This document shows, piece by piece, positions 36,401 through 48,400 of a DNA stretch of 64,000 nt. Location of the stretch: contig CM082597.2 in NCBI GenBank assembly GCA_040954595.2, positions 3,100,001 to 3,164,000 of the forward strand. Direction: 5' to 3'. The stretch is from Balanoglossus misakiensis (lineage: Eukaryota; Hemichordata). Under the pieces are notes generated by a model. It did no database searches. It was not told the DNA's origin and saw nothing but the letters and a program-made list of their open reading frames with translations. Each line of letters starts with the position of its first letter. Position 1 is the stretch's first letter. Position numbers and translations under genes: made by a program.

Positions 36401-39400
36401 ATACATACATGTACTTGTAATTCTGGTCAGCGAAACTTATAGTGGGTTGACGAAGCGGCATATAACATTCCCAGTTCAGTTTCCTAAAAAAATTGAGACT
36501 GAGAGACTGCTTGGGTCAAACCATGGAGGTACTGTCATACTCATACAATGGCCCATCAATCTCTATGGGCCACTGTATATTTAGTTTTGTTCGTTGGTTA
36601 ATAATAAAATGCTTAACAATAATACCACAAGAGCAGGTGCCTGCTGGAATTTGTAACCAAGGCAATGGTGGATTGTGGTAATAAGTCTTAATGAACTTAT
36701 CTGCAGTTTTTCCATACACCAGGATTAAGGTGGCCATGGCCTATTGTTTCTACTCATGCTCAGTGAGTTGATGGTATCTAATCTGCCTGGGCAATCAAGT
36801 CTGGTCTGTTATTAGGAATACTAAATCTGATCTCTCTACACTGGCATTGTGATTTGCATGTCTGTAGTGTAAACTGGCCAGCAGACACCTCTGAATCTGT
36901 TCAAAGTAAAGATAGAAATTATTCACTCACTTCTAAAATTTTTCAAATATCACATTATTCAAAAAAGCAATTTGTAGCAGGCGAGTTACCTAACCATAAT
37001 GTAATACCAGTAGTTTATTAGTTTGCAGTGACCATCAAACCATGCAATGCTATTTGACAGTGAGATCGCATATTGTGTGATTAATAAATCCCTAAACAGA
37101 CTAGCCATCTGCTGCACTATTTTGTAATCTGATCAACAAAGAAAACCTATTGAATATTTATCCCCCTTTTCGTCTCAAAAGTCCAAAGAATGTGTTTGCT
37201 TTTTTTCACTACCACATTGCTGAAAGTCATGTCATCATCACGCTTAGAGTGTCTGTTTTGGGGCAAAATATGCTAACGTCTGGATTTATAAATGATAGAA
37301 TTTTGTGTTTGGTTACTATGCTGGGTGCTGGGGCCAGCGATAGCCAAGAACACAAGATAATCGTTTAATCATGGCCATTTTATGACATTGACTAAGTATT
37401 TATTTATTCAAAGTCTGGGTTAAAAGCTTCCCGGCAAAATTAACATCACAGGAGTTCTCATATCATGCCTCTGAAAATTTAATGGGCAGGTACTTCGTTT
37501 TATGGCATGTCGTCCACAGACACACAAAGGCAATTACGAAACTTCATTTCAATTGCAGTTTACAGTACATAGTTTATTCAGAAGAAACATTTTAATAACA
37601 AATGTTGCCCTGTGGAACTTAAATGACACAATTACTTTTAGTGGATTGCTAAATTTGTAAAGTATAGATTTATAGAAATTGCAGACATATTTTGTTGAAT
37701 TGTTGAGCCCTTGACAGCAAAACTAGAATTTTTTTGTCACCCCCCCCCCTTACTCACACATACATGTACATCAACACACACAAAGAAATAGATTTAGAAG
37801 AATCAGCTCTCAGCTGATGAGTGACTGACTACACACGCACACATATAGAGGTGGTGGTCAAGAGACACTCCACACCTTTGAAGAGCCCTTGGGATTGACT
37901 GAATTGTTGGTGGGCCACTTGACCTGTTGATTTTATCACTTTTGTTCCCTGGGTTTCTGTGATGCCATTGTATTAGGTGAGGTGTCTGAACAGCTATGTG
38001 TGAATCTGGCAATTGTCAAAGCAGTTTGTGTTGTAGCCTGGTATCCTGGTATCTCAGTATTATAATTTTTCCCTTTGTAAGAAAGTTATGAGCGTGCCTT
38101 TTAATTAGCCCTATGCCTGACAGATTTTCATCCTTCTGTAAATTTAGACAGTGACCAACCCTGTTCATTGAACAAATTATTTCTAACAAAGCTTTTCAAG
38201 TTCCTGATGAAAAGTGGGAGAAAACAACTTTCTGAGGATTGTTTTCTGAACCATTACACAAACAAGCTAAGTTAGCGCACAGGTGCTAATTGTAGTCCAA
38301 TTACCTGCAGGACTACTGTCTATGCTCTTATGCAAATCTAAGCACCCTATTCACAGCTGCTCAGCACACTACCCATGATGCATTGTGCACACACTAACTT
38401 TCTATAAAACAAAGAGAATTCTGACTGTCAGAGTGATTGGCATAGTCTTGTGAATTTTGAATGAAAGTAAACTGTACACAAGCTCTACCAGTAGTAGCCT
38501 TTTTCATGTGTTGCTCTCAAAGCAAATGAAAAAAAAAATGTGACGTTCTGTAGTGAAATCTTGCTCATGATGTTGGGTCTTTCTCTAGGGTCTATGGTCA
38601 ACATTATAACTGTTGGAGCCATATATGTAACTGTAATGAATGTAGGAGCAAAGTCATCAAGAAACATTTTTATTTTTGCAAGTATGTATAGTAGGAGCTG
38701 GCTAACAGTAACTGACCCAATCATACAACATGAATTTTGTGTCACACACACACACATGGGGGTTAGAACAGCGAAACTTGTTCCAGGCCCAACAAAAGAC
38801 TTCTGCTGCGGTCACCTCCGCATAATGGCACAGGCTATGTTGTCGTTGAACAAAGACACGCCAGGTTTGTCTTGGAATACTAGAACTAATGAGTTAACAA
38901 TGAATGCACGTTAGTGAATACAACAGGTGCTTTCTTCTGGTGGTGGTAGTGACCACCCCCATGGAGGTTGTCACAAAGGGTTCCCCTGTGTGTGCTGAGT
39001 TTGAAGGGCATGTTTTGAATGTGGCCTGTGAGATGGGCAGAATTCTTTACCAGAGGGTCGTAGTTGGCTGGAGTATATTTGTGGCTGGTTGTTTTGGGCT
39101 GTTAGATAATTTCATTCAAAAATTACATGTTATGTTCAAAGGAACTTTTGTGGGTATTACAGAGGTGGCCTCCTGTTGCTCGAAAATGAACCAGGTTTTT
39201 GACTATTAAGGGGAGAACCATTTGATATCAAGGGGGGGGGGGAGTTGGAGGATATGTGTGGGCAAATATTAGTTGCCAGTTCTGCCTGATAAAGAAGTTA
39301 AACTTTGAAATGTATTTGCGATACCTGCAAGATTTTTCAAGAGTTAAAATTAAAAGTCTCACTGGGGTTTCCGAGAGATTGTCCCACCCAAAGGCGATTA

Positions 39401-42400
39401 TAGTCTGGTATGCATACGTAAGTAGCGAAACAAAAGAGTTGCGGAATGAAAATCAATACTTCACACACGAATAAAAAATTCCAACATCAAATATTTATGA
39501 CCGCGTGGCCGTCTTTCATTGTCCAGTGCTCACACGTACGCATATACAGACATGTTTTAAAGGGAAAAGATTGAGGAGAAATCAATACGTACATGCACAC
39601 ACGCTGTTAAGATTGACAATGACATTAAACAGTACAACCACCAAGTATCCATACAGTGTCAGTTTGATTGATTTCAGACAGTAAAATTCAAATTTCAGAA
39701 TGGGTACTAAGATACAAATAGACAATTTTCTGAACTCTGCAAGTCTCGCGAGATCTCGTAATGAACAGGAAATCACCTATCGCTGAAATGTATTTCAGTG
39801 GAATTTTGACCACCTGTTGGAATCTGTGAAAAGTGAAATCTGAGATTCTGAGAAGAAGGGAAATTCATGACATTCCTGTTGCAAGGTCATCCGTGGGTGT
39901 GAATTCTCTGTGTTCAACTTGGCATTGAAAGTTGTTTGAGGAATAATCATATAATCACTAAGGTTATATACCGGGTATATCAGGTACAGGTATTATCTAA
40001 GTACTTGAAAGAAGTGAGGATATCAAATAGTCTGAGGTCATGAGATATATGTTGTGGCTGTTGTTCAGTTTTTTGTCAAATCAGTGATCCAAAAGTACTG
40101 ACAAACTATGATGTCTTCAATTTCCAGTCTCCCTACCCCAAAAATAAACAAAATCAAAACAGTTTGTAATCTGCTGAAATCTCAGGTATGTCAACCCATT
40201 CTGTGTTTCATCACAGCCAGTGACATTAACAGTCAATGAAGCTATGAATGACTTCACAATTTCTAGTGGCTGCTTGACTTATGATTCATTTGTAAGCCGA
40301 TAGCCTGTCTACAGTGCTGAGAAAACACAATTCTTCATGAGCTATACATGTAGACGTCGACTGCAGTTGCAGACATAGTAACCAGCATTTGTCCACGGTT
40401 GCTACATACACCCATGTGTGCTGTGCTGTTAGCAGTCTTGAAAGTTACACACCAAGGAAAGTGATGGAATGTTTTCTGTGAATGGTCTTCTTGAGTACCA
40501 GCGCATTAGTTGCGTTTAAATGACAGTACACTGACTGCTGCACATTAAACGGTTCTACTTGTCCGTACAATGTACATTTGTGGGAGGGCAAACAGAGTTG
40601 TCCGGGCAGATTTTTTGGCCTCACTGACAGGTCAAGGGCAAGAATTTGGCCTAAAATAAATGAACTGAAACCCCAGTGTGTCCTTCACATTAACTCATGA
40701 TCAGGTTTGATCTAAAAACCTGCGATATCGGCTGATTAGCACGTCAGGAGGCACTAGATACTGCAAAGTTATAGAATTATCCATGAAAGAGCTATTCTCG
40801 ATGATTTGTTTTTAGCTCAAAACAGACTTATAAAAATATTTATGTGAGAGAACTTGGAACTATTCTAATAACACTCCAGTTGACAGGTTAGCATCTCTAG
40901 TTTCTGAAGTCTATTGTTGCGTCGATTGTTTCGTCTACAATTCTCCTGTATCAGGTAGCCTTCCAGCTATTCCAACTATGGCTGTGTTCAACTCTTCACG
41001 GCGTATCACTTCCATCTGCAATAACAAATTTCATTGGAATTGTTCTCTAACCCAGATGAATGTCGATCATATACAACACAAAACTCTGAGTCATTTAATA
41101 TGATACTGTCGGTGTACACTGTAACATTGGTTTGGTTAGTCAACCTAGGCTGGACTGGTGTAGGCTGTGGTACAATAGGCCTTGGAGAAGTCGACAATTG
41201 GCTTCTTTTACAACAAGTGACATGTTTTATTAGGGCTATAGGAACCTATTGAAAGAGTATTAAGATATCGTATGATATTATTAATTTAGGCAATACTTTA
41301 TAGTAAAATCTTCTTAATAACACTTTCACTGATCTCTCAAATTTACTCTCTTGTCACTACAGTTACTCAAGCGAACACAGAAGGGGTAACACATCACGTA
41401 CGTAGCGGGGAAAGTGTAATACTGGAATGTGACGTCTCGTCTCCCAGTCCGGACGTTCCGTTCATCGTGCAGTGGAAGAAGCAGGGAATAGAAACGCCGA
41501 TCTATCTGAAGTTCCAGAACTACCCGTCCCACATCGATCCCCAGTTTTTTGGCCGGGTTAGTCTGTACGACCGGGCGTCGTTAGAGATTTCCGACATACA
41601 GGCTGAGGATGATGGCTGGTACGAGTGCAAGGTCATGTTTCTGAACGGTCAGCACGATCAGCTGAAAAATGGCACCTGGTCACGGCTGAAGGTCAGCGGT
41701 AAGTTACCATGGAGATTGTCCATGGAGCCAGTTTGGACCAAGTTTCCTCAGGAATGTGTGGCTTCAATGGTAGTCAAGCCCACATGAACTTTAACCCTTT
41801 CACCCCCAGTTCCCTCTTTTTAGTCCAACCTTACCAACCTTATAAAACAATGGATTTGGACTGAACCATGGTGGTGAAAGGGTTGAAGTATTGTGGTACC
41901 AGTTTGTGTGCTGTGGAAAAGCCTGGAAACTTAGGGATTTCAAAACCACTTCTGGGAAAGTCATGAAAAATTTATCAAAAATAAATCTGTCACATAATGG
42001 CCAGTCTTGTGAGATCTCACACTAAGCAGAAAATCATCTATTGCCAGTGTCAGTACGTGACATTCATACTTATTACATATAACACCTCAGCGTTTGAAAG
42101 TTTGACATGAAATAGTCGTTATCCGAAGTGTTCAGAGCATACCCATAACCCCGAACAAATTCCATTCATGTGTCATCTGAATGGAAATCCATGCGTGTAC
42201 GCGTATAATGTGTGTTACGCACCTCCACAATGGAGGCACCAGACTTCTGTGTGATGCATGCCATGTTTTTAATTGTGGCCAGCAAATTGTGCATGCATGG
42301 GTGAACGCTCTTAGTCTCGGCGGGCAGACTGCTTTCAAACCGCAGTGAAAGCCCCCAGTTGGCCTGACAGTTAAAATGGTCGGGTTGTAGGTCAAGGCGA

Positions 42401-45400
42401 GCGTGATAAATCAAAGCCTGCCATTCTCTGCTGCCTTCAGTGCGAGAAATTGCCCAACCTCCATACATGCGGCACACATGGTCTGCTAGGCTTGCACCAT
42501 GCCTATGGGCATAACTGTGGCTCAATAAAATTGATGAATTTTGACAAGTTTTAGCACACTGCTGTGATTGCATAAGTCATTTGATGACAGATGCTAACTT
42601 CGGTTCAACAAAATGAAATTTGAAAAACATCAGCCTCCGTCGTATCAGAACTTCCTGGGGAAAACACTGAAAACCAGTGTTCTCAGGAATGTCTGATACA
42701 GTATTGGCTAATTTCCATAACAGTGCAATTAATTACGATAATTACTGCATATTGTTTCGCCCGAATTAAAGGGAAGTGACTGGTACATGTATACATGCAC
42801 ACTAAGTGCATTACTGAATGGTGAAAAGTGTCTTTGAATTTAAAAAACTGCACAAGCATGCAGGTCAACTCGCATGTCCGATTGGCTGGCTAATACATCT
42901 CAACTCACAGTTTACGTTACCAAGCAATCAACCATAGATACACTGACTACATACGTTAAGTGATGATTGTAACACTACACGTACATGTGTTACTTGCACA
43001 GTGGTTGCAAGCTTGGTTAAACCTAATGGCAACATGTGTGTGCTTTTATCACGCACTTTAAGCAGTAGGAGGGGAAAGTCAAGCCTTCATGTTTATTGTG
43101 ACTTCCTCCAGAAGAGGGTTGACTTCACAGCAGCTGAACATCATCTGGTTGCATGAGAGACTTTTAAGCTGGTCTGCACATATGCAAGACCTCAAGTTGG
43201 ACATTTCTGAAGGGCATTACATCCTCTTCAGGGTCTCGTTGAAGGCTCAGTACTTCCAGATGTTCAAAGACTGAACTTGCTAGTCGCTACATCGATTGAC
43301 ATGTGCTTGGGGTACAGTGATGGTAAACTGAATCTGCTACTGGACATTGTAGGGAACAGGTCTTTACATGCTAAGTAAACTCAGAACGTGCACGTGCTAC
43401 TGTACATGGACTTGGACTTGGTATATTTGTCCTCACTGAGAATATATTTGTCCTCACTGAGAATGACCCTGAGATAGCACCAGATGTTGAGGACAAGGTT
43501 ATATGTGTTTGCTCAGACCAAAGTATTTCAGGAAATGAAGTTTTCTCGATATCATGGCACTTGACCTACCAAGTGAGGGTAATTTGTCAAGTGTCTGAGT
43601 GGAGTTTTGGGGAGATGTAACATGATATTCAGTATGTCAGAGACTTACGTGACAAACTCAAAAATGCAAAATGAGACAAAAAATACCAGGTATTTTTTCC
43701 CTTTATTGAATTTTTTTTATAACGTTTTCAATTTTTTTGAGGAAATTCTCAATGATGGTATAGAGACAGTGTGCAAATAAATTACTAATGATACAACTCC
43801 ATCTACTAGTATCCCAGATACATGCATCCACATGTACATGTTTGTTAAGGCCAAGGCTACGTGTACAAAACGATATGCATGGACTGCAAAGCTAATATTT
43901 GATCTCTGAGTAATTCACAATGTGTACCGGTGCATTAATGGTCTCTCTAGCACAGTGCTGCTGTCTGTACACACTGCCTTTTATACAATAGACGTTTTTG
44001 CATTAAAGTGCAGGACCCAGCAAAAAGCGGGGAATTTTAATCGATTGAACAAACATAGCTGTTTTATCGACAAGCTCTGGTCCATGCATGTTGTAAAGAA
44101 ATTATTTGACAGTTGAATTCCATTCAGTGTTAGCTCGAGTCCAAGGTGGTAGCCAATAGCAACATGCCTTTGTATGATCTAAACAGGTGTAACGTTACAG
44201 AATATGCTAATAGTATATAAAAATGGGACATGGGAAATAAGGAATGAATCAGAAATACATATATGTAGGTTCCTGTGTAGGTGTTGTGCCCTGTGTTATA
44301 CATGTTCCTTTAACCCTTTCACCCCCATTTACCTTTACAGAGGTCCAACTTTACCATAGAAAACAGTGGATTTGGACCAAACCATGGTGGTGAAAGGGTT
44401 AAGGCGTACAATCTTCACAAACGTCTGATTGCAATTTTCGTTTTCATCCAACACGTACTCATAAGCTGTACAGGATCTGACAAAAGGGATTACAATTTCA
44501 ATCTTTAAGAAACTAGACATTTGGAGTTTCAAATCCTGTGAAAGTCTATACTTACAAGCCCTTCCCTTTTATACACTAACAAAGCTGACACAGCCAAGCA
44601 GAAGAAAACCCAGATTTCTAACAGTAATCCCCTTGTTAAGGATTTGTATCCGAGCTTTTCAACAAGTAGTTTTATTTTTCGGTCATTCAGAAGTCTCGTC
44701 AATCTTATTAGCAATCTTATTGTGTGTGTGTAAAAATGAGACTTAGACAGGTGTGCATGGGGCTGATGTTGTGAATACAATAATTCTTCTGTGAGAAAAA
44801 GACCAGCTTAGAGATTATACATTGCGCATATGGCGTACTATCAGACTTAAATATCTAAAGTTGCTGAGTTTCCAGTGGAACAGGTAGTCTATTTAGATTC
44901 GGGCGACTGGTATCGCCATGGCAATATTATTTCCTCCAGGTAGGTTTTACTCACAGGATGTCGGTTCAAAGGTCATGGAATTACGTACACCAGAACATGT
45001 TTGAAAGAAAACTTAAAACATGTCTACTATACTAGACTAAAATAGGACATATGGTATGTACCACGTGTACACATGAACAAAAACTCTACAACTCTTGAAT
45101 AAAAGAAGATTTAAAATAGGTTTTAATTGAGAGCACAGTGCCTCAAAATTGGTGCGAAAATGTCCGAACTGTGTTGTTACATTGTAAAGATACACTGAAT
45201 GCTTGAGATAGTGACCCTGTTCGAACAATGTACATGTAGCACATCTATTCAGTTCGACTTCTTTTGGCATAGTTCCCACGTACAAACACACACCCCTATT
45301 ACCAGTCATTGAACAATGTATCCCCTCAGGGAATCCGCTGGCCTTTTTAGGGATGACTGCTTGAAGTTCAACGACCTCCCTCTCGCATCAATGACAGTTC

Positions 45401-48400
45401 GTCGAATCCCTGTTTCGTCGATCAAAGAGTTCGGGATCGCAGATCAATGTAATTTCCGTTGTCGTGTGGTAACTTCCTGTGGAACTACCGTCATATTCTG
45501 TCACAGTATTCAGACACTGTAACATTACATTTCACCATTGTGAATTGCTTCTTGTTCGAAATCAGACTAGTGACCCATTCGTTGTGTGATTCAGCACCAC
45601 AGCCAAGCCCCTCATGACTAGTATAACCATTCACCCCATTTCCTCGTGGGCTGGTCCGACCTCACCATCGAATGCAACACGATAGTACCGAAGCATAGTC
45701 CTGAAAAGGGTGTTCATAGCCATATAGATTCATCGTCCCATTTGTGTATTGTGAAGACTTCCGGCCTTGAGTCTAACTAACACAACCTATAGTGTGTCGT
45801 GGGACTTTTCATCATGGTTTTCACAGGTGGTTGCCTACATCATTGTGGTGGCGTTAATGGATTGTACAAACAGTGTTACTGAGCTGTGGTCAAGCTTATT
45901 CGTTCTCAAATAATTCACAGAGGCGAAAGCACCATTGGTCTAGTATCTAGCCCTGCGCAATGTTATGTTTCATGACTTGCCCAGCTTATCTTTTAAAAGT
46001 CCTGTGCTTATGTTTGAAACACTCTGACTGGAATGTTATATGTACCATGTACACAAGGAGGAATACCATGTTAATTAATGAATTGCGAAAAGTACAAAGT
46101 TCCACACTGCAGACATTTGCACTGTGTCCTACAGCCAGGGCTTAGCAGGACAAAATCTGCAATTCTATTAGGACGGGATTTCGCTGGGTGTGTTCAACTG
46201 AAACGTGTTTTGACATCTACTTAACAGAATCTTAGGAAGAAAGAGACTGAGTGACTTTTCATGTCATACGGGAAGTTCAAAACAATGGTTCTGAATACAC
46301 TCTCATAGCCATTAACATGTTGACCGGTGATTGTCAATTCATGACAATACTATGTTATGTGTTTGGGTGGTAGTGATGACTCATTGGTTGCAGTTTATTG
46401 CAGCTGGTTTGTTTCAGAGATTATTTGCCCGGTCAACAAGCTATCACAGCAGTTAGTTACAATGTCAAACATCCAATATTTTTTACTAGCGAAGAGGTAT
46501 TCTGGTAAAAATGAATTTAACTTCTAAGATTCAATGTATTCTTGGGAGACCCACTAGAGAAGCTGTTAGGATCTCTCTGTCAAATTTATTGACTTGCTTG
46601 CTAATAAAAGAAAACGACAATCTTCAATTTTATGATGGCAAGGTGAGTTATAAAGAGTACAGTGTCAGGAAAAATTGACTTCATGAAGAAAAGGCCTCTT
46701 TTGTTGTGAATTGTGAGTAAAATTTGATTGCCTGTTGTACAGGTTTTATTGCTTGTTGCTATGATGGAGCACAGTGTCTGTATGCCAGGGTTATGAGTTC
46801 ATAAAAAGTGTAAAAATGGTGGGCCTTGTAATCATGTATGATGGTTGGTTCTTAAGGTAACTGTCATTGATTGTGAAAGGGTGGGGGGGGGGGGGTATTT
46901 TGCTTTGAAGTAGTTTGTGACACAAAAGGAAAGTGGTACAGTGAAATATATTAAGTTCTGTGAATTGATGGTTTCTCTACTGATTGTGGATTTTAAATTT
47001 GACCAATCTAATCAAGAACTCCATCACTCTTGAATCACTCCAGCTAATCAACTAAATCACACACGTGGAGGTTTCTGTCCGAAGTTGCCCCCACTGTAAG
47101 GGTCACTGAGCTGTCCCTTAAAAGTTCATTATGGGCCAGTGTTTTGGAGTGCAGGCAGACTGCCCACTTTGTGTTGGACTAACTGCGGCGCTTTGGGTCA
47201 CTGTACATGTACGTAAGTGGTGTCAGTGAAACGAAGGAAAGTTCACGTCACAGACTCCGAAGAGCAGTATATAACAACGACTTCAATGACTGAAGGGAAA
47301 CTGTAGAGACACTCTGTGTACTATACACTTCTCGCAGTACGTGAATAAATTTCACAATTGACGAGTTGGCTTAGAGTTTGTTTAATGTGGCGACTATGTG
47401 GAACTGATTGGACGAACAAAAAAAAAATATGCACATTCCTGTTTTTTTTTTTCACGAGACTTAGTGACTAGATGAAGGTGAAAGACCTGACAGTATAACT
47501 ATGAAAAAAAGTACTGAGAAATAAGGTACATAGTGCTTACAAGTCACTTGGACAAGCTACAGTTCAGTGAATTAAAAAGGCCAACTTCCCATTTGCCAGT
47601 CAACCTAAGGACCTCTATGATCAAGATAGGCTAGTTATACTTTGCGAAACAACGAAACAGCGAAACGAAACAGCGAAACGACGAAACCATTATTAAAATA
47701 GGGGCCAGTCATCAAGACGGTGGCGTATGATTTTTTTAAAAGTTTCCAAATAAGTTCCTGGTCTGCGGCCTGGTACTAGTGGTTGCGCGCCAAAAAAGAA
47801 TCCCGCCCCAAAAGGTCAATGTACGAGTATATTCACAGGGCTAAGGATTAGTTGAAACAAAGCAGTAGTGTCCGTAAGCTTTTGAGGGTCAAACACTGAT
47901 GGGGGGTAAGAGTAGTAGTTATATATAGAAACACATGTAACTCACACAACACAGTATCATTGTCAAAATTTCTTTATTATCTTAATTGCAATTCATGCCT
48001 CCCCGCCTTGTGGTATTTAAGGAAATAGTGTCAGTTGCTGCCGCATTTTGAGGTTTCGATCTTTTGTGGTTTCGTTGTGCGCGCGCGTATATTCACTGTG
48101 TATATGTAGCAGTTTGGCATGAATCGTTTGCGCGCACACGACGTCGACTCTACCACTACATAGTACCAGGCCGCAGACCAGGAACTGGCGACCCGCCGTT
48201 TGTTTCCAACGCCAAATTTGATTCTAATGTTGAATTTCCGAGAAAACAATTTATCTGACCTGTAGTTTTCTTGGCTCGCTTACGTTTTAATTTGGAAACT
48301 TTTAAAAAAATCATACGCCACCGTCTTGATGACTGGTCCCTATTTTAATAATGGTTTCGTCGTTTCGCTGTTTTGTTGTTTCGCAAAGTATAACTAGCCT

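Larger units (their letters stand above)
33510..41362. other. Intron 1 of the IGSF9 gene (7.9 kb)
   Basis: Noncoding, AT-rich, with poly-G/C runs (about 34967, 35126, 36270, 36331, 37740, 39231), a foldback element at 35765-36157 and a half copy of a palindromic element at 34507-34561. Open frames such as 38540-38914 and 38904-39209 have no domain features or splice support. Confidence 0.6.

Noticed and set aside
42132-42573. Minus-strand open frames as a nested gene in IGSF9 intron 2
   Set aside because: Two overlapping frames, neither with recognisable domains or splice-bounded structure.
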